Source: an uncultured Anaerolineae bacterium
GTDB lineage: Bacteria > Chloroflexota > Anaerolineae > Promineifilales > Promineifilaceae
Assembly: GCA_905479495.1 (NCBI GenBank)
Contig: CAJQMR010000011.1
Location: forward strand, 62,001 to 126,000
Direction of reading: 5' to 3'
DNA length: 64,000 bases
Below, piece by piece: positions 24,154 through 33,793 of this stretch. The notes beneath the pieces are model-generated. The model made no database searches. It was not told the DNA's origin and saw only the letters and a program-made list of their open reading frames with translations. The position numbers and the translations under genes were made by a program. Within the stretch, counting starts at the first letter, position 1. Each line of letters opens with the position of its first letter.

Positions 24154-26096
24154 GTGGCTTGTTGGAGCCAGACGACCTGATATGGCTCCAGCGTGAGATC
24201 TTGCCACATGTTGATGGGTTTTTCCGTGAGCCGGTTATACAGCAGGCCGCTGAAATTAAGCTGTTGCAAGCGGTCATGGCTGACGGTTTGTGGTTCTTCG
24301 GTGACATTGGCCAGGATGAGAAGCCGCCCGCGTGGATTGTCGCGCAGCAAGCCAAAGACGTGGTCATTGTGGGTCCAGATGGGGTAAACGGCCGTTTCTG
24401 CATGAAGCACCACCGTCCGTTTTCGCGCCTCAATGAGTTGACATAAGCCTTGATAAATGCGCCCCGTGATGGTTTGTGGGTCGTGCCGTTCGGCCGTTTT
24501 TTCCCAATCCATAAACGGCCGGTGAATCCAGCGGCTGTCGTTGGCCAGGTCGGGGTCTTCCAGGTAGCTGTGGTCGTTGAGTTGACCAATTTCGTCGCCC
24601 ATGTAGATGAGCGGGATGCCGCCGTAGGCAAAAATGAGGTTGTGCAGCAGCAGGATGCGGCGGATGGCCAGTTCGACTTCGGACCAGTTGGTGTGGGTTA
24701 CGGCCGTTTCCAAACCCGCCAACGACGCCAACGAACCATTCACCCGTCGGTCATTGTTCTTGGGATTAAATTGGAAGGTGGTGCCAGCGGCAAACGAGCT
24801 GGGGAAGCGCCCGGTATAGAAATCGCTCAGAAATGTGCGGTGCGCATAGCCATCTATGCCTACCTGGGCGGCATCCTCTTCGGTGATGGCCCAGCCAATG
24901 TCGTCGTGGCAGCGCACGTAGGTCACCCAACTGGCACCGGACGGAATAAGCGGCATATTTTGCAGCGCCTTGGTGGCCAGCACTGCTTTGCGCTCTGCCA
25001 GGCAGCTCCACAGCACCACCATTAGCACATTGTGGTAAGCCAGGTGGCACTCCTTATTAGCTGCCACGCCGCGCCCCAGGTAGGGGATGAGCTGTGGCGG
25101 TGAGACAATTGCCTCGGCCTTGAGCAGCAGGCCGGGTGCGGCCAATCGGCTGAGGGCGCGAAAGGCTTGCAGCAGCAGGTGCGCTTCTGGCTGATTCTCG
25201 CAGTCAGTGCCCAGCCGCTTCCACATAAAAGCGACGGCATCGAGCCGTAAAATTTCTACGCCCTGGTTGGCCAGATAGAGCATGATTTCCAACATTTCGG
25301 TGAAAACGGCCGGATTTTGGTAGTTCAAATCCCACTGGTATTCGTTGAAGGTAGTCCAGACCCACTTGTCTAAATCTTCGTAGTAGGTGAAATTGCCTGC
25401 CTTGAAGTCGGGGAAGATTTCACGCAGGGTTTCTTCGTAGGCGTCGGGCATAACACGGTCGGGAAACATGAGGTAGTAATCTTGATAGCTTTGGTCACCG
25501 GCGCGGGCCTGCAGCGCCCACTTGTGTTCTTTGGCGGTATGGTTGCAAACCAGATCGATGCACAGGCTGATATCGTTGCGGCGCAACTGGGTGGCTAAAT
25601 TGGCTAAATCTTTCATGCTGCCCAATTTAGGGTTCACTTCACGATAATTCATCACGGCATAACCGCCATCGTTGGCACCGGGGCGCGGTTTGAGTAAGGG
25701 CATCAGGTGCAGGTAGGTGACGCCTAGCTCGTTGAGGTACTCTATTTTATCGGCCACGCCGTTGAGATTACCGGCAAAGCGGTCGGTGTAGGCCACGTAG
25801 CCAAGCATATTGGATTTTTGGTACCAGTCGGGTTGGAGCAGGCGTTTTTCGTCCAGCAGTTGCAGTTCGTGGGGACGTTGGGCATAGGCGCGGCCAATGC
25901 GGGTGATGGTATCGGCCAGCCACGGCTCGAAGGTGTCCAGGTGGCCATAGAGATGGTGTAACGGCCGTATCAAATCCTCCCAATACACCTCCAGCCGCTG
26001 GAAAAACTGGTTTTGCCGGTACTTGTACAGTTTGGCAAAGGTGGGGTCTTGGGTTACCTGTTGTTTGATTTGGTTTTGAATCGAAGTTGCGATCAT
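24150..26096 (-). CDS. Amylosucrase-like GH13 enzyme
   Basis: The protein is about 648 residues long from the ATG at 26096. It has the amylosucrase architecture (GH13 subfamily 4): a helical N-terminal domain of about 90 residues (HLYGHLDTFEPWLADT), then a (beta/alpha)8 barrel starting at MLGYVAYTDRFAGNLNGV. Catalytic residues are visible as LRLDAVAFMWK (Asp nucleophile), LLKAEAIVSP (Glu acid/base) and VRCHDDIGW (third Asp). Such enzymes split sucrose and build alpha-1,4-glucan, or hydrolyse sucrose, releasing fructose. A longer frame reaches 26225, but its first 43 codons translate the repeat at 26117-26196, so the ATG at 26096 is chosen. No strong ribosome site is visible. The stop lies in a palindrome. 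It follows trehalose synthase in the same direction. Confidence 0.85.
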   Translation of the reverse strand: MIATSIQNQIKQQVTQDPTFAKLYKYRQNQFFQRLEVYWEDLIRPLHHLYGHLDTFEPWLADTITRIGRAYAQRPHELQLLDEKRLLQPDWYQKSNMLGYVAYTDRFAGNLNGVADKIEYLNELGVTYLHLMPLLKPRPGANDGGYAVMNYREVNPKLGSMKDLANLATQLRRNDISLCIDLVCNHTAKEHKWALQARAGDQSYQDYYLMFPDRVMPDAYEETLREIFPDFKAGNFTYYEDLDKWVWTTFNEYQWDLNYQNPAVFTEMLEIMLYLANQGVEILRLDAVAFMWKRLGTDCENQPEAHLLLQAFRALSRLAAPGLLLKAEAIVSPPQLIPYLGRGVAANKECHLAYHNVLMVVLWSCLAERKAVLATKALQNMPLIPSGASWVTYVRCHDDIGWAITEEDAAQVGIDGYAHRTFLSDFYTGRFPSSFAAGTTFQFNPKNNDRRVNGSLASLAGLETAVTHTNWSEVELAIRRILLLHNLIFAYGGIPLIYMGDEIGQLNDHSYLEDPDLANDSRWIHRPFMDWEKTAERHDPQTITGRIYQGLCQLIEARKRTVVLHAETAVYPIWTHNDHVFGLLRDNPRGRLLILANVTEEPQTVSHDRLQQLNFSGLLYNRLTEKPINMWQDLTLEPYQVVWLQQAT

Positions 26097-26116
26097 ATTG
26101 GTAATTGATTGATTGA

Positions 26117-26196
26117 CCCCCACCCTAACCCTCCCCCTGAAAGGTGGAGGGGATTTTGCTCCCTCTCCCTCAAGGGAGAGGGCTGGGGTGAGGGTG
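26117..26196. repeat. C/G-rich intergenic inverted repeat (CACCCTAACCCTCCC type)
   Basis: About 80 bases with purine- and pyrimidine-rich arms run from CCCCACCCTAACCCTCCCCC at the left to GGGCTGGGGTGAGGGTG at the right. An inner stem is CCCTCTCCCTC/GAGGGAGAGGG. The type is widespread in bacterial intergenic regions. It separates the trehalose synthase and amylosucrase genes and would fold in mRNA. Confidence 0.75.
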
Positions 26197-26202
26197 AAAA
26201 TT

Positions 26203-27831
26203 TCACACAAGCCAATGGGCGGCAAACGGAGCCAATTTTATTGCCTGTCCATCTGGGGCTAATTGATACTTGAATGCGGGATTTGCGGCAAGCAAGTCTG
26301 TAAATGTTTTGGGCAAATTGAGCTGCGCTGTTTGCGGCTGGTCGCTCAGGTTAAACAGGCAGAGCACGGTTTGGTTGGTGGTGGTGCGGGTGTAGGCGAG
26401 AACGGCCGTAGCGGCTGACCCAGCCGACCCCGTTCCCACAAATTCAAACACCCCCTCGCCAAAGGCGGGTACGTCCTGCCGGGTTTTTAGCAAAAAGCGC
26501 ATCAGGTTCAGGTAGGAAGCCGGGTCTTTTTCCTGTGCCGCTACGTTGCGCACCTGGTAGCCGTACACAGGATCGGTATGAATGGGGAAATAAGTCTTGT
26601 CATTGGTAGAGAAACCCGCGTTATCTTCTGCGCTCCACTGCATCGGCGTGCGGCAGCCGTGCCGGTCTGGTAGCCAGATGTTGTCTCCCATGCCAATCTC
26701 ATCCCCGTAGTAGACGATGGGCGTGCCAGGCAGCGACAAAAAGAGGGCGTGCAGCAAGAACCATTTTGGTTTGTTGTCGTCCAGCAGGGGGGCCAGCCGC
26801 CGCCGGATGCCTAAGTTGAGCTTCATGCGCGGGTCGGGCGCGTACTGCTCCCACATCCATTGGCGCACTTCGGGGGTCACCATTTCCAGGGTAAGCTCAT
26901 CGTGATTGCGCAAAAAAGTCATCCACTGCGCGTTGGCAGGAATGTCTGGCGTGCGCGCCCAAATCTCCTCGATGGGCGTTTTGTCGCCTGCCTTCACGGA
27001 CTGATACAGGCGGGGCATGATGGGGAAGTGAAAGCAAATTTGGAATTCGGGATTTTCTTCGGTGCCAAAGTAGGGCAGCAAATCTTCGGGCCATTGGTTG
27101 GCCTCGGCAATGAGGACGCGGCCGGGATATTCGGTGTCCACCATGCGGCGCATTTTTTGCAGGAAGACGTGGGTTTCTGGCAGGTTTTCGCAGTTGGTGC
27201 CCTCGCGTTCGTACAGGTAGGGGATGGCGTCCACGCGAAAGCCGTCTAATCCCATATCCAGCCAGTGGCGTATCACGTTGAACATCTCTTCATGTACTTG
27301 GGGATTGTCATAGTTGAGGTCTGGCTGGCTACTGTAAAAGCGGTGCCAGAAATATTGTCCAGCCACTTCGTCGTAGGTCCAATTGGACGCTTCCGTATCT
27401 AGAAAAATGATGCGGGCATCGGCATATTCCGTGCCGGTGTCGCTCCAAACGTAATAGTCGCGGTAGGGTGAGTTTTTGTCTTGACGGGCGGCCTGAAACC
27501 AAGGGTGCTGGTCAGAAGTGTGGTTGGTGACGAGGTCGGTGACCACTTTGAGGCCGCGCGCGTGGGCGGCGTCTAAAAATGCTTTGAAGTCGTCGAGGGT
27601 GCCGTAGTCGGGATGCACTTCGTAGTAGTCGGCGATGTCGTAGCCATCATCTTTGAGGGGGGAGGCGTAGTGGGGCATGATCCAGATGCAGTCCACGCCG
27701 AGGGATTGGATGTGGTCGAGGTGCTGGATGGCCCCGCGAAAGTCGCCGTTGCCGTCACCCGTGCTGTCCTGGTAGGCGCGGATGTAGAGTTCGTAGAAGA
27801 CGGCCGTTTTGTACCAGTAGGGATCGTTCAT
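26203..27831 (-). CDS. treS: Trehalose synthase (maltose alpha-D-glucosyltransferase)
   Basis: This 542-residue GH13 enzyme should interconvert maltose and trehalose. The N-terminus ([20 protein letters not shown]) and [20 protein letters not shown] are typical of TreS. The catalytic triad is in [16 protein letters not shown] (Asp), [12 protein letters not shown] (Glu) and [12 protein letters not shown] (Asp). The length matches single-domain TreS without the fused maltokinase found in some actinobacteria; no Pep2-type kinase is nearby. A beta-sandwich closes the protein ([14 protein letters not shown]). It lies between the beta-glucosidase gene upstream and the amylosucrase gene downstream, both in the same direction, so it is part of a disaccharide-processing island. 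Octamers are at about 26402 and 27799. Confidence 0.88.
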   Translation of the reverse strand: MNDPYWYKTAVFYELYIRAYQDSTGDGNGDFRGAIQHLDHIQSLGVDCIWIMPHYASPLKDDGYDIADYYEVHPDYGTLDDFKAFLDAAHARGLKVVTDLVTNHTSDQHPWFQAARQDKNSPYRDYYVWSDTGTEYADARIIFLDTEASNWTYDEVAGQYFWHRFYSSQPDLNYDNPQVHEEMFNVIRHWLDMGLDGFRVDAIPYLYEREGTNCENLPETHVFLQKMRRMVDTEYPGRVLIAEANQWPEDLLPYFGTEENPEFQICFHFPIMPRLYQSVKAGDKTPIEEIWARTPDIPANAQWMTFLRNHDELTLEMVTPEVRQWMWEQYAPDPRMKLNLGIRRRLAPLLDDNKPKWFLLHALFLSLPGTPIVYYGDEIGMGDNIWLPDRHGCRTPMQWSAEDNAGFSTNDKTYFPIHTDPVYGYQVRNVAAQEKDPASYLNLMRFLLKTRQDVPAFGEGVFEFVGTGSAGSAATAVLAYTRTTTNQTVLCLFNLSDQPQTAQLNLPKTFTDLLAANPAFKYQLAPDGQAIKLAPFAAHWLV

Positions 27832-27869
27832 AGGAAAATGTAGGTCCTTCTGTTTTATAGTTGAGTCGT

Positions 27870-29234
27870 TCAGTTAGTTTTTAAACGATTGTGTTTGATC
27901 ACATCTTTGTACCAATAGGCACTATCCTTGGGCAAACGCTGCTGGGTTTGGTAATCCACATAGACGATGCCAAAGCGTTGCGAATACCCCCGTGCCCATT
28001 CAAAATTGTCCATAAATGACCAGATGAAGTAGCCAGCCACGGGCACGCCATTGCCAATAGCCTGATGGACACCTGCCAGGTAACCCTGAAAATAATCAAC
28101 GCGGCGTTGGTCGGCGATACGGCCGTTCCCATCCGGCCCGTCACTGTAGCTGCACCCATTTTCGGTGACGTAGATTTTAGGGGCATGGTAATGAAAGTGA
28201 AGTCGATTGAGCGTATCGTAAAGGCTGTTGGGGTAGACTTCCCAGTCCATCTCAGTGTAACTGGCGTTGGGGTTGGGGGAAGCGGCCGTTTGGACGTGAT
28301 TTAACGATATCTGGCCGCTCATAATTTGGCGCGTGTAATTATTGACGCCAATAAAATCAAGCGGCACGGCAATGGCTTCCATGTCGCCTGCCTGGACAAA
28401 ATCCAGCCCGTGTGGCAGGCATTTTTTTGTTTCATAAAGTGCTACCATGTCTGCTGGATAGTGAAGGCCAAACAGCGGATCATTGAACCAGCGGATGAAG
28501 TAGCCGTCCCAAAGGCGCGCTGCTTCTACATCTTCTGGGGCACGGGTGAGCGGGTAGGCGGGTTCGTAGTTGGGGGCAATGCCCACTTCTGCCTGGGGCG
28601 CGTTAGCCCGAATGACGGGCACAGCCAACCCGTGTGAGAGCAGTACGTGATGGGCAGCCTTAAGGGCTGCGGGCCAATCTTGCCAGCCGGGGGCATGCTG
28701 TCCTATCTGATGGCCCAACATGCTGGTACACCACGGTTCGTTGTGAGTTATCCAATCCTTTACCCGGTCACCCAGGCGGCGGCTGACGACATCAGCCAGC
28801 GCTACAAAATGGTCAACCACCTCGCGCTCTGGCCAGCCACCTAAATCTTGCAAGGTTTGCGGCAGTTCCCAATGGTAGAGGGTGATGAACGGCCGTATCC
28901 CTTTTTCCAGCAGACCATCCACCAACTTGTCATAAAAATCCAGCCCCTTCTGGTTTACCTGGCTGCCACCCGTGGGCAAAATGCGCGGCCAGCTTACTGA
29001 AAAGCGGTACGCTTGAATGCCCAATGAGGCCATCAGTGCAATATCTTCTGGCCAGCGATGGTAATGGTCACAGGCCACGTCGCCACTTTCGCCATTGCGT
29101 GTTTTGCCAGGGGTGTGGGCAAAGGTGTCCCAATGGGATGGGGAACGGCCGTCTTCATTCCAGGCCCCTTCAATTTGGTAGGCTGAGGTTGCAACACCCC
29201 AGATAAAATTTTCTGGAAATTTCAAAATGCTCAT
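27870..29234 (-). CDS. bglA: GH1 beta-glucosidase
   Basis: This 454-residue family-1 glycoside hydrolase would release glucose from cellobiose and other beta-glucosides. The N-terminal signature [20 protein letters not shown] is at about residues 6-25. The acid/base Glu is in ITHNEPWC (NEP motif) and the nucleophile Glu in [32 protein letters not shown] near the C-terminus is also diagnostic. There is no signal peptide, so it works in the cytoplasm on imported sugars, consistent with the nearby ABC importer. The ATG at 29234 is directly supported by the conserved start. It precedes the trehalose synthase gene by 38 bases and is probably co-transcribed with it. Confidence 0.9.
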   Translation of the reverse strand: MSILKFPENFIWGVATSAYQIEGAWNEDGRSPSHWDTFAHTPGKTRNGESGDVACDHYHRWPEDIALMASLGIQAYRFSVSWPRILPTGGSQVNQKGLDFYDKLVDGLLEKGIRPFITLYHWELPQTLQDLGGWPEREVVDHFVALADVVSRRLGDRVKDWITHNEPWCTSMLGHQIGQHAPGWQDWPAALKAAHHVLLSHGLAVPVIRANAPQAEVGIAPNYEPAYPLTRAPEDVEAARLWDGYFIRWFNDPLFGLHYPADMVALYETKKCLPHGLDFVQAGDMEAIAVPLDFIGVNNYTRQIMSGQISLNHVQTAASPNPNASYTEMDWEVYPNSLYDTLNRLHFHYHAPKIYVTENGCSYSDGPDGNGRIADQRRVDYFQGYLAGVHQAIGNGVPVAGYFIWSFMDNFEWARGYSQRFGIVYVDYQTQQRLPKDSAYWYKDVIKHNRLKTN

Positions 29235-29333
29235 CTACAGTTCCTTTTTTGAAAAAATGAAAGAGCACGTCACTTAATCCTAAAGAAAAGCGCCCATTAT
29301 GTAAACTTTAATCAGGAGAAGAAATGAAACTTT

Positions 29334-29410
29334 CTATCCTTTTACAGAACCGGCCTGCAGGCCACGAATAAAGTAACGTTATCGTGAGAAGAAAACAATC
29401 AGCAGCAGGG
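29334..29410 (-). pseudogene. Fossil of an ABC sugar permease C-terminus (MalG-like)
   Basis: Read on the minus strand just after the alpha-glucosidase stop, this segment gives LLLIVFFSR, an in-frame TAA, then RYFIRGLQAGSVKG and TAG (29334-29336). That is the characteristic last segment of MalG-type permeases (compare FQQKIVEGLTAGAVKG at the end of the intact permease at 31733-32599). It lacks any start or upstream domain, so it is a remnant left by deletion or recombination. About 100 bases of non-coding sequence separate it from the beta-glucosidase start at 29234. Confidence 0.7.
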
Positions 29411-31045
29411 TCATTCATGGTGGTCATTCCTGTGGTTAAGTTGGAGCAAGATGCTTTCATGAGGTAGCAGGGTGAAGATCGTACCGCTTAGTGTTGTGAA
29501 ATGGGTGGAAAGCAATGTTTCTGCCTCGTAAGCCAAAAGACTCAGGTCAATGGTTTGTTCCTCAGCGCCAAAATTAATGCAGACCAAGAGGCGTTGGCCA
29601 TCAGCTTCACGCAAGTATGCTAGCAGGTCGTCGCCCAGACCATCGACAAAGGTAAACGCGCCGTTGTGCAGCGCGGGGCGGCTGCGGCGCAGGCTGAGCA
29701 GGGTTTTGTAAAAATTGAGGGTCGATTGCCCATCTACCAATTGGCTGGCTACGTTGCTTTCCTCGTAATTGTCGGCCAGGGGCAGCCACGGCTCGCCGCT
29801 GGTAAAACCGGCATTGGGCGAACTGTCCCACTGCATTGGCGTGCGCTCCGGGTCGCGGCCAAAATCGCCTTCGGGCATGCTGATGCCCCAGGGGTCGATG
29901 CGCTGCTCGACGGGGATAAACACATTTTCCATGCCTAATTCATCACCGTAATACAGCGTGGGAATGCCCCAGAGCGTGAGCAGCAGCATGGCTACGGAGC
30001 GATGGTTTTCATAGCCGTAGCGGGTGGCAAAGCGGTGAATGTCGTGGTTGCCATAGACAAAGTTAGGCCAGCCGCCAGCGGGCAAGATATTATAGTAATC
30101 TTCGATGATTGAACGAACCGTGGGTGCGTGCCAATCGGCGTGGAGCAGTTTAAAGTTGAAGGGAATGTCGTAGCCATCGAGCGGCTGGCCGTAGTAGGGA
30201 ATCAGTCCGGCTACATCTACCGTGCCCGTTTCGCCGATGTGTACCCGCGCCTCAAATTCGTCAAAAACGCGGCGCATCAGGCGGACGTGCTCAAACATTT
30301 CTGGCTGGTTGACGGTGTAGCGTGGCTCAAACTGATGTCCCCACCGTTCCCAGTAGCTGCCTGGTTCCACGGGCGGATTGTCCTGGAACGAGTCGTGCTT
30401 GATGAGGCAGATAATGGCATCGACGCGAAACCCATCGACGCCGCGTTTGAGCCAGAAGCGGAGGGCATTGTGCATGGCGTCTACCACTTCGGGATTGCGC
30501 CAGTTGAGGTCTGGCTGTTCGGGTAAAAAGCTGTGCAGGTAATATTGCTGGGTCTTTTCATCCCAAGTCCAAGCGGAACCGCCAAACATGGAAAGCCAAT
30601 TGTTGGGTACAGAGCCATCTTCTTTGGCTTCTCGCCAGATGTACCAGTCTCGTTTTGGATTGTTGCGGGAACTGCGGGATTCCAGAAACCAGGGATGCTG
30701 GTTGGAGGAGTGGTTGGGCACAAAGTCGAGGATGATTTTGAGGTTCCGCTGGTGCGCTTCGTCCAGCAGGCGGTCGAAGGTCTCTATGTCGCCAAACATG
30801 GGGTGGATGTCGCAGTAGTCAGACACATCGTAGCCGAAGTCGGCCATGGGGCTGGGAAAAATGGGGGAAATCCAGATGGCGTCGATGCCGAGGTCTACCA
30901 GGTAATCAAGCCGATCGATGATGCCTTGCAAGTCGCCGATGCCGTCGCCATCACTGTCCTGGAAGCTGCGGGGGTAGATTTGGTAGAAAACGGCCGTCTG
31001 CCACCATTTTAGTTTGCGTGTGCCATCAGGATGGTAGGTTTTCAT
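29411..31045 (-). CDS. GH13 alpha-glucosidase (oligo-1,6-glucosidase type)
   Basis: This 544-residue GH13 enzyme hydrolyses short alpha-glucosides. It starts with KWWQTAVFYQIYPRSFQDSD, the hallmark of the alpha-glucosidase/oligo-1,6-glucosidase subfamilies, followed by GIGDLQGIIDRLDYLVDLG. Catalytic residues are in [12 protein letters not shown] (Asp), VHIGETGTVD (Glu) and GNHDIHRFATRYG (Asp). There is no export signal, so it acts in the cytoplasm. Its TGA directly abuts the remnant of an ABC permease, indicating a past rearrangement at this end. The intact importer genes are about 700 bases away, beyond a small lipoprotein gene on the other strand. One octamer is near 30989, and none lies between there and 29142. 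Confidence 0.88.
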   Translation of the reverse strand: MKTYHPDGTRKLKWWQTAVFYQIYPRSFQDSDGDGIGDLQGIIDRLDYLVDLGIDAIWISPIFPSPMADFGYDVSDYCDIHPMFGDIETFDRLLDEAHQRNLKIILDFVPNHSSNQHPWFLESRSSRNNPKRDWYIWREAKEDGSVPNNWLSMFGGSAWTWDEKTQQYYLHSFLPEQPDLNWRNPEVVDAMHNALRFWLKRGVDGFRVDAIICLIKHDSFQDNPPVEPGSYWERWGHQFEPRYTVNQPEMFEHVRLMRRVFDEFEARVHIGETGTVDVAGLIPYYGQPLDGYDIPFNFKLLHADWHAPTVRSIIEDYYNILPAGGWPNFVYGNHDIHRFATRYGYENHRSVAMLLLTLWGIPTLYYGDELGMENVFIPVEQRIDPWGISMPEGDFGRDPERTPMQWDSSPNAGFTSGEPWLPLADNYEESNVASQLVDGQSTLNFYKTLLSLRRSRPALHNGAFTFVDGLGDDLLAYLREADGQRLLVCINFGAEEQTIDLSLLAYEAETLLSTHFTTLSGTIFTLLPHESILLQLNHRNDHHE

Positions 31046-31185
31046 TTAAATATTTAGACTCCAATTCTGTTTTGGAAATGAGTTTTGCAGGACACCTTAC
31101 AAAGCTTCGTTGAAAAATGTTGTATGGTATTGTTATCAGTCAAAGCTGCAAATTCTATTTTATAGAATCGAGAAATAAAAACGAC

Positions 31186-31692
31186 ATGCTGGGAAAAAAA
31201 CGATTAATCATATTCTGTGCTTTTGTTTGCTTTTGTTTGCAGGCTTGTGCCTCTGCAGGTGGTGAGGTGGATACGGCCGTTTCCCCAGAACCCACCATCC
31301 AATTATCTGCCCAAGCCACCAGCAGCGCCTGGATTGAGGCCAATCGCGACCCAAACGTGCCACCCTTGCCCTTCCCCGATAATCCTGATCCCAATCAATG
31401 CGGCATCCCAACACAGTGGGGTGGGGATGGTAACGCCTGGTTAAACGGCATTTACGAAGGTGAACTTATCCAGCCTACACTGTTTCTCTACGATAGCCAC
31501 TCCCGTCTGAGTATTACCGCTGAGGCACCCCACGGCACACCCGTAACGGTAATTCTTTACCAGCAAAACCCTGTGTTGGACTATTACCTGGTAAAAATAG
31601 AAGGGGCACCAAAACCCAATGAAGGTTGGATTCCAGGCCCCTTGCTATCTTTTAATCCGGTTACAGCGTTGGAAGATTTACCCAATAATTAA
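31186..31692 (+). CDS. Small lipoprotein of unknown function
   Basis: This 168-residue protein starts at ATG 31186 (MLGKKRLIIFCAFVCFCLQA-C), a lipoprotein signal with lipobox LQAC. A longer frame from 31117 would bury the signal and is rejected. The mature part has a Pro-rich linker and then a compact domain (CGIPTQWGGDGNAWLNGIYEG, SRLSITAEAPHGTPVTVILYQ, NEGWIPGPLLSF), which looks beta-rich. No family is recognised. It is the only plus-strand gene between the alpha-glucosidase and the sugar permeases, and its 3' end is 40 bases from the MalG-type gene end (convergent). The ribosome site is weak (GAGAAA). Confidence 0.6.
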   Translation: MLGKKRLIIFCAFVCFCLQACASAGGEVDTAVSPEPTIQLSAQATSSAWIEANRDPNVPPLPFPDNPDPNQCGIPTQWGGDGNAWLNGIYEGELIQPTLFLYDSHSRLSITAEAPHGTPVTVILYQQNPVLDYYLVKIEGAPKPNEGWIPGPLLSFNPVTALEDLPNN

Positions 31693-31732
31693 TCTTGCTA
31701 GCCAGGGCAAAACGCATGCTGCCTTAATAAAA

Positions 31733-32599
31733 TTAACCTTTTACTGCACCAGCTGTTAAACCTTCCACAATCTTTTGCTGGAAGACAAGGACGAGAATGA
31801 GCAGCGGAATTGTTACCAAAATCGCCGCTGCCATAATTTCGCCAAACGGCTCTTGGCGTGAAATCTGCCCGGTAAACAATGCCATCACTACCGGAACTGT
31901 GCGCGCACTTGATTCAATAGTGGTAAAGGTCAGCGCAAAGAGATACTCATTCCAGGCTGAGATAAAGGCTAGCAACCCTGTTGTTACCAGGGCGGGCAAG
32001 GTTAGTGGCAGTAGAATTTTGTAGAAAGTCTGGAATGGTGTTGCGCCATCTACTTGCGCTGACTGCATTAATTCAGAGGGTAACTCTTTGAAAAAGGAAG
32101 TCATAACCCAGGTCGTGAAAGGCAACGTAAACAACATGTAAGAGAGGATCATGCTGGGTATAGCCGGGAGTTCTAATTGGCGAATGACGGCATAAAGCCC
32201 CGTTAACACAGCAACCTGGGGAAACATAGTCATGGACAGGATTAGATAAAGCGAGGGGGTCCTGCCCCTAAAGCGCAGCTTACCCAGGGCAAAAGCGGCG
32301 AATGCCCCCACGACTAATGACAGGACGGTGGTGGAAACAGCCACAATGGTACTGTTTATCAAACCTCGACCAAAATCCTTATTTTGAAACACCCCTTTAT
32401 AGTTATTCAGTGAAAACGCTACCTCATTGGTGGTTGGATCGCGTGGTACAAATGTAGCCGGTGTCATCTGGAGCTGATTCTCAGTTTTAAACGAGGAGTT
32501 TAGAGCCCAATAAAAAGGGAACAGCAAATAAATGGCTACTATAAGTAGGACGGCGTAAAAAAGAATACGGCTAATGATTTTTTGGGTTTGTTTAGTCAC
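31733..32599 (-). CDS. ABC sugar transporter permease (MalG type)
   Basis: This 288-residue inner-membrane permease has six hydrophobic segments and the cytoplasmic EAA loop (SAQVDGATPFQTFYKILLP), where the ATPase docks. The end LVFQQKIVEGLTAGAVKG is diagnostic of the MalG/CUT1 family. The start is GTG at 32599 with AGGAG about six bases ahead. It overlaps the MalF-type gene stop (32592-32594) by eight bases. The set MalE-MalF-MalG is transcribed on the minus strand, apparently under the LacI regulator just upstream. The sugar is likely a di- or oligosaccharide matching the neighbouring glycosidases; this is inferred. Confidence 0.88.
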   Translation of the reverse strand: MTKQTQKIISRILFYAVLLIVAIYLLFPFYWALNSSFKTENQLQMTPATFVPRDPTTNEVAFSLNNYKGVFQNKDFGRGLINSTIVAVSTTVLSLVVGAFAAFALGKLRFRGRTPSLYLILSMTMFPQVAVLTGLYAVIRQLELPAIPSMILSYMLFTLPFTTWVMTSFFKELPSELMQSAQVDGATPFQTFYKILLPLTLPALVTTGLLAFISAWNEYLFALTFTTIESSARTVPVVMALFTGQISRQEPFGEIMAAAILVTIPLLILVLVFQQKIVEGLTAGAVKG

Positions 32600-33680
32600 T
32601 GTCCACTCCTAATAATCTAATGTAGCCTATGGCGAAGACTGTAATGACCACAAAAATGATCACACTGGCAGCAGAGGAATATCCCATTCGTTGGCCATTG
32701 ATGAGTTCATAGTAGGCGTAGCTGGCCATAGAATACCGCTTTTGGGCCAGAACAATTTGGAAGAGGTCAAAGACGCGAACCGCATCCAGGGTGCGGAATA
32801 CCAGCGCTACGGCGATGGTGGGGCGCAAAAGTGGCAGCGTGATGGACCAAAATTGGCGCAACTTGCTGGCGCCATCCACATCGGCTGCTTCGTATAAATC
32901 CTTGGAGATGATCTGTAAACCAGCCAACAAAAGCAAAGCCATAAAGGGTGTGGTTTTCCAGACGTCAATGATGATCATAGCGGGAACCTGCCAGGTTTCA
33001 CTTGCCAGGAAGGGAATCTGACCATTGCCCAGGCTCAGCTTTTGGAAAACGACATTGATTAAACCTACACGTGAAGAGGAGAACATCCATTCCCACATGC
33101 GTGAGGAAACGGCCGTAGGAATCACCCACGGCACCAGCATAAACACACGCATCATTCCTCGTCCCCGGAATTTCGAGTTCACTACCATGGCAATGCCGAG
33201 GCCAAGTATTGTCTCAATGACAACCGAAATAAAGGTGAACCTTAATGAATCGCCAATTGAAAGAATAAACTCAGGATCCGTTGCGCCTAACACGTACCGG
33301 TTGCCAAACAAGCTAAACTGTCCCAACTCCCGATAACGACGTGGTTCACGTGGCAGAACACGAACTGCTGGCTGATATTGAACGTCGCCCGTATCAGGGT
33401 CCATCACCGTGTTTCCGGCATCATCTACTTCAGGCTCCAACTGTCGAGCAGTGACACTCAACAGATTCCTGAAATTCTCAAACCCCACAAATTCTACTTC
33501 TTGCGTGCTAGCAAACACTCGATTTGTCATGCTGTTGTAAAACACAGTACCAAGTGGATAAAATGCTAAGAGAAATAAAACTAACAAAGTGGGCGTTAAC
33601 AAATAGTAAGCAAGTCGCGATTCTCGCTTAGCCAGACTGCTCTCCGGCTTTTTGGGTTTTTGTGCTGCTGTTGCACTCAT
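32592..33680 (-). CDS. ABC sugar transporter permease (MalF type)
   Basis: This 362-residue permease begins with a cytoplasmic basic region (KPKKPESSLAKRESRLAYY) and the first membrane helix. A roughly 80-residue periplasmic insertion follows the first helix (FASTQEVEFVGFENFRNLL... with Asp-rich DDAGNTVMDPDTGDVQY). The EAA loop is YEAADVDGASKLRQFWSIT. It pairs with the MalG-type permease, which overlaps its stop codon. A stem-loop at 33719-33751 lies between the binding-protein gene and this one. The ATG at 33680 has TAAGGAGGAAAAGC upstream, a strong ribosome site. One octamer is in the frame near 33109, the last exact copy for 5.5 kb. Confidence 0.88.
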   Translation of the reverse strand: MSATAAQKPKKPESSLAKRESRLAYYLLTPTLLVLFLLAFYPLGTVFYNSMTNRVFASTQEVEFVGFENFRNLLSVTARQLEPEVDDAGNTVMDPDTGDVQYQPAVRVLPREPRRYRELGQFSLFGNRYVLGATDPEFILSIGDSLRFTFISVVIETILGLGIAMVVNSKFRGRGMMRVFMLVPWVIPTAVSSRMWEWMFSSSRVGLINVVFQKLSLGNGQIPFLASETWQVPAMIIIDVWKTTPFMALLLLAGLQIISKDLYEAADVDGASKLRQFWSITLPLLRPTIAVALVFRTLDAVRVFDLFQIVLAQKRYSMASYAYYELINGQRMGYSSAASVIIFVVITVFAIGYIRLLGVDSD

Positions 33681-33718
33681 GCTTTTCCTCCTTACTCTTC
33701 AAGAACACTAAGAATAAT

Positions 33719-33751
33719 CAAGAGGCGAGAGAATGACTCTCTCGCCTCTTG
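33719..33751 (-). terminator. Stem-loop between binding-protein and permease genes (attenuator or mRNA-stabilising)
   Basis: CAAGAGGCGAGAG pairs with CTCTCGCCTCTTG around a short loop. There is no long U-tract, so partial read-through to the permeases is expected. Comparable stems between malE and malF in enteric bacteria keep the binding protein more abundant than the permeases; that role is inferred here. Confidence 0.65.
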
Positions 33752-33793
33752 TTGCACATGTTGGTCTAGCCAATCATGTGCCTAAGGAGTTGA

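Noticed and set aside
26097..26225. N-terminal extension of the amylosucrase frame
   Set aside because: It reads through the C/G-rich intergenic repeat and overlaps the trehalose synthase end, so it is not likely to be coding.
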